DNA of 64,000 nt from CAYUVH01 sp964448135 (GTDB lineage Bacteria; Verrucomicrobiota; Verrucomicrobiia; Limisphaerales; UBA8199): assembly GCA_964448135.1 (NCBI GenBank), contig CAYUVH010000006.1, positions 62,001 through 126,000 of the forward strand. Reading direction: 5' to 3'. Of the stretch, positions 27,499 to 35,340 are shown piece after piece (position 1 is the stretch's first letter; every line of letters starts with the position of its first letter). Made by a program: the position numbers and the translations under genes. Under the pieces are notes generated by a model. That model did no database searches, was not told where the DNA came from, and saw nothing but the letters and a program-made list of their open reading frames with translations.

Positions 27499-27530
27499 TG
27501 TAAGGAACCGCCGACTCTCCCCGACCTAAC
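27499..27530 (+). promoter_or_regulatory. Family 1 ECF promoter for the anti-sigma gene
   Basis: TGTAAGGAA, 14 bases, CGACCTAAC on the plus strand. The ATG at 27535 is the 14th base from the start of the -10 box, matching the predicted transcription start. Confidence 0.75.
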
Positions 27531-27534
27531 CAAA

Positions 27535-27852
27535 ATGAAGAAGTCCGGCAGCTTGTTTTCCCGTTGGCTTTCGGCGATCTCCCCCAACTGCCGCGAGGCC
27601 ATCCGCCTCCAGTCCGAAGCCATGGAGCATCCCCTGCCGTTCCCCCGGAGCTTCGGACTGAAGGTCCATCTCCTTCTCTGCAAATGGTGCCGCCGCTATC
27701 GCAACCAAATCTCCTTCCTGCGAACCGCCGCCCATGAATCGTCCGACAAGGACGTCTGTGGTTCGCACCACAGTCTTTCTCCGGAAGCCAAGGACCGGAT
27801 TCGACAGAAGCTCGCCGCGCAGCGCGACCTCCCTGATCCCCCCTCGCCATAG
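27535..27852 (+). CDS. Small zinc-finger (ZAS-type) anti-sigma factor
   Basis: A 105-residue protein. NCREAIRLQSEAMEHPL is followed by VHLLLCKWCRRYRNQISFLR, containing the H-x3-C-x2-C core of zinc-binding anti-sigma domains plus an upstream Cys as the fourth ligand. No membrane helix is present, so it is a soluble regulator that would hold the neighbouring sigma factor and release it when the zinc site is oxidised or ligand-bound, as in other ZAS proteins. The polar C-terminal third looks disordered. Its start at 27535 is preferred because it coincides with the predicted start of transcription. Confidence 0.8.
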   Translation: MKKSGSLFSRWLSAISPNCREAIRLQSEAMEHPLPFPRSFGLKVHLLLCKWCRRYRNQISFLRTAAHESSDKDVCGSHHSLSPEAKDRIRQKLAAQRDLPDPPSP

Positions 27853-27897
27853 CCGGCGCCCGCTTATTCCGGCCGGACGCAACCGGTCTCCATTTCT

Positions 27898-27928
27898 TGT
27901 AAGCTTGTCCGCCCGCCTGCGACAAACC
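27898..27928 (+). promoter_or_regulatory. Family 1 ECF promoter for the acyltransferase pair
   Basis: TGTAAGCTT, 13 bases, CGACAAACC on the plus strand. Leader of about 55 bases to the GTG at 27987. Confidence 0.7.
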
Positions 27929-27986
27929 CACGGAAAATTAACACCGTTGTCACGCGCACGACATAACCCTCCGGCATCTAATCGTT

Positions 27987-28754
27987 GTGAATTCTACACT
28001 CGAATCCTTCCGCATGCTGCTGGTCCCGCAGCTGGGCGCGACTCGTTACGTCGCGCGGCTGGCAAAGAATGCCGCGGAAATCCGTGCCGCACAGGAATTG
28101 CGGTTTGAAGTCTTCAACCTGGAATTGAATGAAGGACTGGAGCGATCCTACGCCGTCGGGCTGGACCAGGACGAATTCGATCCCGTCTGTGATCATTTGT
28201 TGGTCGAACACCAGCCCACCGGTCACGTGGTCGGCACGTATCGTTTGCAGAGCGGTCTCCACGCGGCCGCCAATCGCGGTTACTACTGCGAACAGGAATT
28301 TCAATTCGAGGTCTTTGAACGCCTCCGCCCGCAAATCGTCGAGTTGGGCCGTGCTTGCGTCCACGCCGATCACCGCAACCTCTCCGTGCTTGGTTTGCTG
28401 TGGAAGGGGATCGCGGATTACGCCCGGCAACGTGGCAGCCGGTATCTCATCGGTTGCAGCTCGTTGACCTCGCTGGACCCGGCAGTGGGCGCATCCGCCT
28501 ACACGGAGCTTTGCCGCCGCCACCTCGTGGAGCCTTCCCTGCGCACTACTCCCTTGTGTGACTATGACTGCCCGCTGGAAAGCCTCGCATCCGAACCCGT
28601 GAAACTGCCCAAGCTCTTGCGCGCGTATTTGGGCTTGGGAGCCAGGATTTGCGGCCCTCCGGCTCTGGATCGGCAGTTCAAGACGATCGATTTCCTGACG
28701 CTCCTCGATCTGCGGGCGCTGCCGGAGCTCGCGCGGAAAAAATTCATGGAATAA
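27987..28754 (+). CDS. GNAT-type N-acyltransferase (OlsB-like)
   Basis: A 255-residue protein read from a GTG. The segment AQELRFEVFNLELNEGL followed by HLLVEHQPTGHVVGTYRL and VELGRACVHADHRN matches the acetyltransferase/hemolysin-like group that includes OlsB, which puts a 3-hydroxyacyl chain on the amine of ornithine. The next gene is a PlsC-type O-acyltransferase 12 bases on, the OlsA role, so the pair most likely makes ornithine or another amino-acid lipid. With a family 1 ECF promoter in front, lipid remodelling would be part of the stress response. The amino acid used cannot be told from sequence. Confidence 0.8.
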   Translation: MNSTLESFRMLLVPQLGATRYVARLAKNAAEIRAAQELRFEVFNLELNEGLERSYAVGLDQDEFDPVCDHLLVEHQPTGHVVGTYRLQSGLHAAANRGYYCEQEFQFEVFERLRPQIVELGRACVHADHRNLSVLGLLWKGIADYARQRGSRYLIGCSSLTSLDPAVGASAYTELCRRHLVEPSLRTTPLCDYDCPLESLASEPVKLPKLLRAYLGLGARICGPPALDRQFKTIDFLTLLDLRALPELARKKFME

Positions 28755-28766
28755 CCCTGGTCACGT

Positions 28767-29552
28767 TTGAAGCCCCTGTTGAAACATCCGCTTCGCGTCA
28801 CCGGCCGGCTGTTGTGGCTTGGCTGGGTGATTGTTTGGGGGGCATTTGAGTTCCTGGTCCTTTGCGCATGGCGCAGGTCGGAGTCACTTCCCCGGGCACG
28901 AGCAGCATGGCTGCAAAGTATTTGCCGTCGCACCATCCGAATCTTTCGGCTTCAGGCTGCTGTGCGCGGAGAGCTTCCTGTCAGCGGCCTGCTGGTTTCC
29001 AATCACCTGAGCTACGTGGACATACTCCTGTTGTCGGCACTCACTCCCTGCGCCTTCGTGGCAAAAAGGGAAGTAAAGGGCTGGCCGATCTTCGGATGGT
29101 TCGCGACCCTGGCCGGAACGGTTTTCGTGGATCGCGGCCGGCGATCGCAAGTGGCCGCGGCCGCGAAAGAAATCACCACTTCACTTGATACGGGCATTCC
29201 ACTGGTCCTTTTTCCTGAAGGCACCAGCACCGGCGGCGACGTCGTCCTGCCTTTCAAATCTTCCCTGCTGGAGCCCATTTCTCAAGCCAACCACTGCGTG
29301 ACAGCCAGCTTGATCCAATACGAACTGAGCGACGGGGATCCAAGTGAGGAAATCTGCTACTGGAAGGATATGACCCTGCTCCCACATCTGCTGAATCTCC
29401 TGGGCAAGCAATCCGTGCGCGCCGAGGTTTGTTTCGTGCCATTCCGCCAAACTGTCACCAATCGAAAAGAACTGGCCCAAAGGCTGCACGCGACGGTCCT
29501 GGACATGGCAACGAATACGCGCACTTTCACGCCAACAGGGTCGCCTTTGTAA
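28767..29552 (+). CDS. PlsC-family O-acyltransferase (OlsA-like)
   Basis: A 261-residue membrane-associated acyltransferase read from a TTG. An N-terminal helix (LLWLGWVIVWGAFEFLV) precedes the catalytic NHLSYVD motif near 75, then FVDRGRRS and FPEGTSTGG near 150, the four blocks of 1-acylglycerol-3-phosphate acyltransferases. Placed 12 bases after the N-acyltransferase, it likely adds the second acyl chain of an ornithine-type lipid (OlsA role), though a phosphatidic-acid role remains possible. Confidence 0.85.
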   Translation: MKPLLKHPLRVTGRLLWLGWVIVWGAFEFLVLCAWRRSESLPRARAAWLQSICRRTIRIFRLQAAVRGELPVSGLLVSNHLSYVDILLLSALTPCAFVAKREVKGWPIFGWFATLAGTVFVDRGRRSQVAAAAKEITTSLDTGIPLVLFPEGTSTGGDVVLPFKSSLLEPISQANHCVTASLIQYELSDGDPSEEICYWKDMTLLPHLLNLLGKQSVRAEVCFVPFRQTVTNRKELAQRLHATVLDMATNTRTFTPTGSPL

Positions 29553-29554
29553 GC

Positions 29555-29660
29555 TCCGTACAAAAAAATGAGCGAGCGAAGGAATTCAAAGCCGCCCCGG
29601 ACTGCCAGCTTTTTCACCAATGGAAACGGCGTGATTCATGGCGCTTCAGCAGGTTAGCCT
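29555..29660 (+). repeat. Dispersed repeat, copy A (short form)
   Basis: This copy contains GAGCGAGCGAAGG-ATTC, then aaagccgccccggactgcc, and an inverted pair around TTTTTCACCAATGGAAACG, ending 'cagcaggttagc'. It matches copies B (34985) and C (58028) over about 105 bases but lacks their distal half. The rest of the gap to the helicase gene at 29817 holds no gene I can see. Confidence 0.75.
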
Positions 29661-29816
29661 TGGGTTCGGCGTCCTCCTTGTGGGTCATGGCCGGCCGCCG
29701 CAAACTGGCCGCTTCACCAGCCTGACTCCACCGGGTTTGGCCTCGTGTGAAACCTGCACACCGCTCGCGGTTGCTGGCTTTCCGCGGCTTGGACGTGTTA
29801 TCGTCGGCCTTTCAGC

Positions 29817-32800
29817 ATGGCTGACGCCCGCATCGAAGAACTGACCACGCTGCTGCCGCAATGCCTGCTGCCCGATTGGGTGCGGTTGGGGCGGCGGTTG
29901 GGCAGACTTTTGCGCGATCGCCATCATCCAGCGCAGCGCGATGCTCTCCTCGACCGCTTGTTGGAACAGGTACACGCTTCCATTGCCTTGCGCGAAGAGC
30001 GCCGCCTCAACGCGCCCCGGCCTGGCTATCCGCCCGAACTCCCCATCAGCGCGCGCCGGGAAGAGATCGTGACCGCCATTCGCGATCATCAGGTCGTCGT
30101 CATCGCGGGAGAAACCGGATCAGGCAAAACCACGCAGATCCCCAAAATGTGCCTCGAAGCCGGCCTGGGGATCGAGGCCCGGATTGGCTGCACTCAACCC
30201 CGGCGGGTGGCCGCGCTTTCGATCTCGCGGCGCATTGCCGAGGAATTGAACGTGAACTGGGGGCGCGAGGTTGGCTGCAAGATTCGCTTCGACGACCGAT
30301 CCAGTCCGCACACTTACATCAAGCTGATGACCGACGGGATTCTGCTGGCGGAAACCCAGGGTGATCCCAATCTCTCCGAATACAATGCGATCATCCTCGA
30401 CGAAGCGCACGAGCGCAGCCTCAACATCGATTTCCTGCTCGGCCATCTGAAGGGGCTGCTGGCGAGGCGCAAAGACCTGAAATTGATCGTCACGTCCGCC
30501 ACCATCGACACCCAGGCCTTCTCCCGGCATTTCGATAATGCCCCGATCATCGAAGTCTCGGGACGGATGTATCCGGTCGAAGTCCAATATCAACCGTTGG
30601 ACGCGGCGTCCGAGGAACAGGGTGAAATCAGCTTTGTGGACGCCGCCGTGCAGGCGGCGGAACGCATTCTTTACGAAACCGAGACAGGTGATGTTCTGAT
30701 TTTTATGCCGGGGGAGCGGGATATTCGCGAAACCAGCGATCAACTCGAAGGGCGTTTTTCTGGTGAAGCGGTAATCGTTCCGCTGTTTGGCCGGCTCAGT
30801 GCGGTCGATCAGCAATCCGTCTTCGCCCCCTCGGCTCGTCGCAAACTTGTCATCGCCACCAATATCGCCGAAACGTCGCTCACGATCCCCGGCATCCGTT
30901 ATGTGATTGATACCGGCCTCGCCCGCGTGAGCCGTTACAATCCGCGCACGCGCATCAAGCGATTGCCCATCGAACCGGTTTCGCAGAGCAGCGCCAATCA
31001 ACGCAAAGGCCGGGCCGGGCGGGTGCAGGCGGGCATCTGCATACGCCTCTATTCGGAGGAGGATTTCAACGCCCGGCCGCCTTTTACGCAGCCGGAAATT
31101 CAACGCGCCAATCTGGCTGAGGTCATTCTGCGGATGAAGGCGTTTCACTTGGGCGATATCGAAACCTTTCCCTTTGTCCAACCGCCCACCGCGGCGGCCG
31201 TCGCCACCGGTTACGCGCTGCTCCACGAACTGGGCGCGCTGGATGAACAGCGCGCGCTCACCCCGCTCGGCGAAGCTCTCGCGCGGCTCCCGATCGATCC
31301 CACGCTCGGACGCATGTTGCTGCAATCGCAACGCGAGCACGCGACCCGCGAACTGTTGATCATTGCCGCCGGGCTGAGCATTCAGGACCCGCGGGAACGG
31401 CCGCTCGACCAAAAGGATGCCGCCGCCGCGGCGCACAAACAATTCTCCGAGCCGCAATCCGATTTCCTCTCCCTGCTGAACATCTGGAATGCCGTTCACG
31501 ACGAGTGGGAGCGACTCCGCACCCAGGGACAACGACGCAAGTTTTGCCGGCAGCGCTTTCTTTCCTACCTGCGCATGCGCGAATGGCAGGATGTTTATGC
31601 GCAGTTGCACGATGCCCTCGACGATCTCGGCACGCTCAAGCTCAACGAAAGTTCCGCGGACTACGACGCTATCCATCGCTCGATCCTGGCCGGATTGATC
31701 GGCCACGTGGCCTGCCGGGAGGAGCGCAACAATTACAAGGCCGCGCGCAACCGGGCGCTCACCCTGTTCCCCGGCTCCGCTCTTTATGCACGCGGCGAGC
31801 CGCCCAAAAAACGGCCCGGCAAGGGGGAAAAGCCGCCGCCCAAACCGAAGTCCAACCAACCTCAATGGATCGTCGCCGGCGAGATTGTCGAAACCTCCCA
31901 GCTCTTCGCGCGCACGGTGGCCGGCATTGATCCAGAGTGGATCTTCCAGCTCGCGCCGCACTGCTGCAAGGTCACCCACCAGCATCCGCACTGGAATCCG
32001 GGCGCAGGCAATGTGCTGGTGGAGGAGATCGTCACCCTCCATGGCCTGGAAGTGCACCGCCGCAAAGTCGCCTACGGCAACATCAATTCCAAAGACGCCA
32101 CCGCCATCTTCATCCGGGCCGCGCTGGTGGAGGAGAATTTGATTCCCTCGCGGCACCAAGGCGCAAACGACGCGGATGCCGATGCCGACGACGTTCGCAT
32201 TCTTACGCCGGTTGCGGAGCGGAGAAGGGAATTGCCGCCCCAGTATCGTTTTCTGATTCATAACCGGGGTATCCGGGAGAAAATCGAAAACTGGCGCACG
32301 CGGGTCCGCCACTATGCGCTGGGTGACCTCGATGAAACCCTGGCCCAATTCTATGCCCGCCACCTTTCCGACGTCTCCTCACTCCACGATCTGAACCGGT
32401 GGCTGCGCAATCCCGACGCCACGGAGCGGCTGCTCATCACGGAGACGGAACTCGCGGGCGGACAATTGTTGGACTATGACGCTGAAGCGTTCCCGGACGC
32501 GGTGCCGGTGAGCGGCCAGTTGGTTCCGCTGGCCTACGCATATGCGCCGGGCGAGGAGCATGACGGCGTGACGATTGAACTGCCCTTCAGCCTGGTGCAG
32601 ACGGCCTCTTCCGCGCTGATCGAATGGGCGGTGCCGGGCTTGCGTGAGAAAATGATCAACGAACTGCTCCGCGCCTTGCCCAAATCCATTCGCCGGGAAC
32701 TCATGCCCCTCCCGGCCAAAGCGACGGAAATCGTCAACGAGTTCAAGCCCTCGGGAAATTCCTTTCTGCAAGACCTGGCCGCGTTCCTGTCCCGGCGCTA

Positions 32801-33932
32801 CGGACTGGCAGTCAAGGCCGCGGATTGGCCGCCCGACGCTCTGCCGGCCCATTTGCGTCCCCGGATTGAAATTGTGAGCCACGACCGGAAATCAATGGGT
32901 GCGGGACGCGATCTCGCCAGCCTTCGACAGCAGCTCATACAAACCCCGCCCACCGTCGTCGAAAAATCCGATTCCCGGGATTGGTCGCGTGCCGCCCAAC
33001 AAAACGAACGGTTCGGCCTTGCCGACTGGACCTGCGGCGATCTGCCGGTTCGCATCACGGTAAGCGAGGGGCCGGGATTGCCGGTGTATGCGTACCCTGG
33101 AATCGAGTTTGCCGAAGGCTCCGTGAATGTGCGGCTCTTTCGCAGTCCGGATCTCGCAGCCGCCGCCTCTTTGGCCGGTGTGCGTCGGCTCGTGGAGCTG
33201 GCCGTTCAGAAGGATCTCGCCTGGCTGGAAAAGGATTTAAAGGCCTTGAGCCGTTATGATTCGCTTTATGCGCCTTTGGGCGACAGTGCCGAGCTGCGCG
33301 AGACTGCCTTTGAACATTTGAAGCGGCACATCCTGCCGAACGAACCGTTGCCTGCGCTGGCCCGCGCGCATTTCGACGCTGCGGTCACGGAATCACGTTC
33401 TCGACTGGCCGGGCTGGCTCCGAAGTTTATTGATCTGTTGGGACCGATTTTACAATTACGGCAACAGGTGCAGCAACGCGTTGGCGCGATCCCGGTGCCG
33501 GCCGTCTCCGGTTCACGAACGCTGTCGTCGCTCAGTCAACTGGACGCTTCGGCGCCCGCCCGCACCATCAATCCCTTTGCCCTTGAGCTGGCGAACCTGT
33601 TACCAGCCCGCTTTTTGGAGCGGATCGCGTATGCGCGCCTGATTCACCTCCCGCGCTATCTCAAGGCGCTGCTGATTCGGCATGAGCGCGCCGCGTTGAA
33701 CCCGGCCAAGGATCAGGAACGTCTCCGCCAATTATCTCCCTACCGTGACGCCCTGGCGAAACTTCAAGCCGAACCCTTGCGCTCACCCGCTGCCCGCCAC
33801 GAACTCGAAAAACTTCGGTGGCTGATTGAAGAATTCAAAGTCTCCCTGTTCGCGCAGGAACTTGGCACCGCCATGCCCGTCTCACCCAAACGACTGGACC
33901 AGCAATTGGAAATCGCCCGGCAGGCGCAGTGA
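29817..33932 (+). CDS. hrpA: DEAH-box ATP-dependent RNA helicase HrpA
   Basis: A 1371-residue protein of the size and layout of HrpA. The helicase core has motif I GETGSGKTTQIP near residue 98, motif II DEAHERS near 193, SATID, and motif VI QRKGRAGRVQAG near 400, followed by the HA2/OB-fold region. The C-terminal half is the HrpA-specific domain (DUF3418-like, with HLPRYLKALLIRHERA-type ending). HrpA resolves stalled ribosomes and remodels structured RNA. It stands alone on the plus strand and converges with the S1 gene. Confidence 0.93.
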   Translation: MADARIEELTTLLPQCLLPDWVRLGRRLGRLLRDRHHPAQRDALLDRLLEQVHASIALREERRLNAPRPGYPPELPISARREEIVTAIRDHQVVVIAGETGSGKTTQIPKMCLEAGLGIEARIGCTQPRRVAALSISRRIAEELNVNWGREVGCKIRFDDRSSPHTYIKLMTDGILLAETQGDPNLSEYNAIILDEAHERSLNIDFLLGHLKGLLARRKDLKLIVTSATIDTQAFSRHFDNAPIIEVSGRMYPVEVQYQPLDAASEEQGEISFVDAAVQAAERILYETETGDVLIFMPGERDIRETSDQLEGRFSGEAVIVPLFGRLSAVDQQSVFAPSARRKLVIATNIAETSLTIPGIRYVIDTGLARVSRYNPRTRIKRLPIEPVSQSSANQRKGRAGRVQAGICIRLYSEEDFNARPPFTQPEIQRANLAEVILRMKAFHLGDIETFPFVQPPTAAAVATGYALLHELGALDEQRALTPLGEALARLPIDPTLGRMLLQSQREHATRELLIIAAGLSIQDPRERPLDQKDAAAAAHKQFSEPQSDFLSLLNIWNAVHDEWERLRTQGQRRKFCRQRFLSYLRMREWQDVYAQLHDALDDLGTLKLNESSADYDAIHRSILAGLIGHVACREERNNYKAARNRALTLFPGSALYARGEPPKKRPGKGEKPPPKPKSNQPQWIVAGEIVETSQLFARTVAGIDPEWIFQLAPHCCKVTHQHPHWNPGAGNVLVEEIVTLHGLEVHRRKVAYGNINSKDATAIFIRAALVEENLIPSRHQGANDADADADDVRILTPVAERRRELPPQYRFLIHNRGIREKIENWRTRVRHYALGDLDETLAQFYARHLSDVSSLHDLNRWLRNPDATERLLITETELAGGQLLDYDAEAFPDAVPVSGQLVPLAYAYAPGEEHDGVTIELPFSLVQTASSALIEWAVPGLREKMINELLRALPKSIRRELMPLPAKATEIVNEFKPSGNSFLQDLAAFLSRRYGLAVKAADWPPDALPAHLRPRIEIVSHDRKSMGAGRDLASLRQQLIQTPPTVVEKSDSRDWSRAAQQNERFGLADWTCGDLPVRITVSEGPGLPVYAYPGIEFAEGSVNVRLFRSPDLAAAASLAGVRRLVELAVQKDLAWLEKDLKALSRYDSLYAPLGDSAELRETAFEHLKRHILPNEPLPALARAHFDAAVTESRSRLAGLAPKFIDLLGPILQLRQQVQQRVGAIPVPAVSGSRTLSSLSQLDASAPARTINPFALELANLLPARFLERIAYARLIHLPRYLKALLIRHERAALNPAKDQERLRQLSPYRDALAKLQAEPLRSPAARHELEKLRWLIEEFKVSLFAQELGTAMPVSPKRLDQQLEIARQAQ

Positions 33933-33963
33933 TTCGTGCAATCTTTGCGCCTGGCGGCCCGGT

Positions 33964-34887
33964 TTAGCGGCGTGGCCGGTTCAGCCGGGGCGGGTCCGTC
34001 TCCGGGCGGTTGTTTTCGGCGCGCCCCTCCTTGCCTGGCGACCACGCGGTATTGTCCAGGAGTTCAATGCCCGGCTTGGAAAATCGGATGCGCCTGGATT
34101 TGTAAAGCGTGCCCATGGCCTGCTTGAAGGCCTTCTTGCTGACGCCAAAGGCCTGGCGGATTTCTTCAGGCGGAGTATCGTCGTCCAGGTTTAACCGCCC
34201 GTTGCCCTGCTGAAGTGCCTTTACAATCCTGAGCGCCAGCGGCGCCACCCGCTGATAACCGGGTTCGTCGAGGCTCAGGTCAATCTTGCCGTCCGGCCGC
34301 ACGGCGCGCACAAAGCCCTTGAGGTTCTGGCCGATGGTTACCGGCACCGAAATGCCTTCATGATAGAGCAACCCGGAGTACCTGCCTTCCACGAGGGCTT
34401 TGAAGCCCAACGGAGACTTTTCCAAGATCAGGAATTCCACCCGCGCGCCAGCCCGAAAAGCCGGCGGCTCCGCGGCGGCTTCCTGATCCAATTTCATCGA
34501 GGCGACAATCCGCTGGGTCTTTTCGTCCAGAAAAACCCGCACCCTCACCTCCTGCCCCACCTGGACGGGCCCGACCTGCTCCAGGAAGGGCAGGAGTAAA
34601 TCCTTCGCCAGCCCCCAATCCAAAAAGGCGCCAATCTGGCGGTTGACCCCGATGACCCTCAACGTTGCCACCTCACCTACCGTGGCCCGGGGAGTTTCCG
34701 TGCTGGCCACCAATCGGTCCTCCGAATCCAGGTAAACAAACACCTCCAGCCGGTCGCCCGCGAGGACTCGCTTTGGCACGTAGCGGTTGGGCAACAGGAT
34801 TTCTCCATGCTCCTCCCCATCGAGATAGATTCCTGGACTGGCGGCCCGGATGACCTTGAGGATATTGCGTTTGCCTATGCTGGCCAT
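33964..34887 (-). CDS. S1-domain RNA-binding protein (CvfB/YitL-like)
   Basis: A 307-residue protein started at the ATG at 34887 (MASIGKRN). It carries tandem S1/OB folds: VIRAASPGIYLDGEEHGEILLP, ATLRVIGVNRQIGAFLDWGL (ending KDLLLPFLEQ), and VEGRYSGLLYHEGISVPVTIG with VRAVRPDGKIDLSL. A C-terminal winged helix (EIRQAFGVSKKAFKQAMGTLY) completes the CvfB layout. These proteins bind RNA and affect translation or virulence gene expression in Firmicutes. The final 25 residues are charged and probably disordered. Confidence 0.85.
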   Translation of the reverse strand: MASIGKRNILKVIRAASPGIYLDGEEHGEILLPNRYVPKRVLAGDRLEVFVYLDSEDRLVASTETPRATVGEVATLRVIGVNRQIGAFLDWGLAKDLLLPFLEQVGPVQVGQEVRVRVFLDEKTQRIVASMKLDQEAAAEPPAFRAGARVEFLILEKSPLGFKALVEGRYSGLLYHEGISVPVTIGQNLKGFVRAVRPDGKIDLSLDEPGYQRVAPLALRIVKALQQGNGRLNLDDDTPPEEIRQAFGVSKKAFKQAMGTLYKSRRIRFSKPGIELLDNTAWSPGKEGRAENNRPETDPPRLNRPRR

Positions 34888-34984
34888 GGTCTGCAGCTTA
34901 CGCCAAAACCGGCGATCCTCGTGCAACTATTCCGTGGACTTCCTGGTTCGCGACGCCCTAAACCGATTAGTGAAGCAAAATACT

Positions 34985-35167
34985 GCCGTACAGAAAATGG
35001 AGCGAGCGAAGGGATTCGAAGCCGCCCCGGACTGCCAGCCGTTTCCGCGTTGGAAACAGCGTAATTCATAGTGTTATAGGAGTTTAGCACACGATGTCGC
35101 ACACTGCCAAAGCGAAGATTTGCGAAGATTTGCGAAGCGTTCCAGTCATATTCAGTCATGAAATTCT
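34985..35167 (+). repeat. Dispersed repeat, copy B (long form)
   Basis: About 183 bases shared with copy C at 58028: 'gccgtacagaaaatggagcg', 'gcgaagggattcgaagccg', an inverted pair CGTTTCC / GGAAACAG, 'gcgtaattcatagtgtt', 'ggagtttagcacac', then 'gcgaagatttgcgaag' and 'ttccagtcatattcagtcat'. The first half also matches copy A. The GGGATTCGAA core resembles the complement of a tRNA T-loop, but no tRNA folds here. The rest of the 450-base gap to the kinase gene (34888-35340) shows no gene. Confidence 0.8.
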
Positions 35168-35340
35168 ATTGAGCGGATATCTACACTGAGCGCTTGGCAT
35201 CATTTCCCTTCAGAGGTTCCAACCGCCACATATTAGAGCGCCCAATGAAAACCCGCCGTCCAGCTTACGTTGTATGCGGTTCCTGGCCGGATGGGGCTTC
35301 GAATGTCGCAGTCGCCCAGGAAGGCAAAAGCGATTCTTGA

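Noticed and set aside
29545..29580. TGTAAGCTC just after the PlsC gene as a family 1 promoter
   Set aside because: The bases 13-14 downstream do not form CGACC, and the TAA is the stop codon of the gene.
30120..32363. A 747-codon open frame on the minus strand inside the HrpA gene
   Set aside because: It is fully antisense to a well-conserved helicase. GC-rich codon use keeps such shadow frames open; no recognisable protein pattern.
34985..35060. A tRNA or tmRNA suggested by GGGATTCGAA
   Set aside because: The flanking bases do not form the T-stem or acceptor stem, and the same block recurs in two other places as a repeat.
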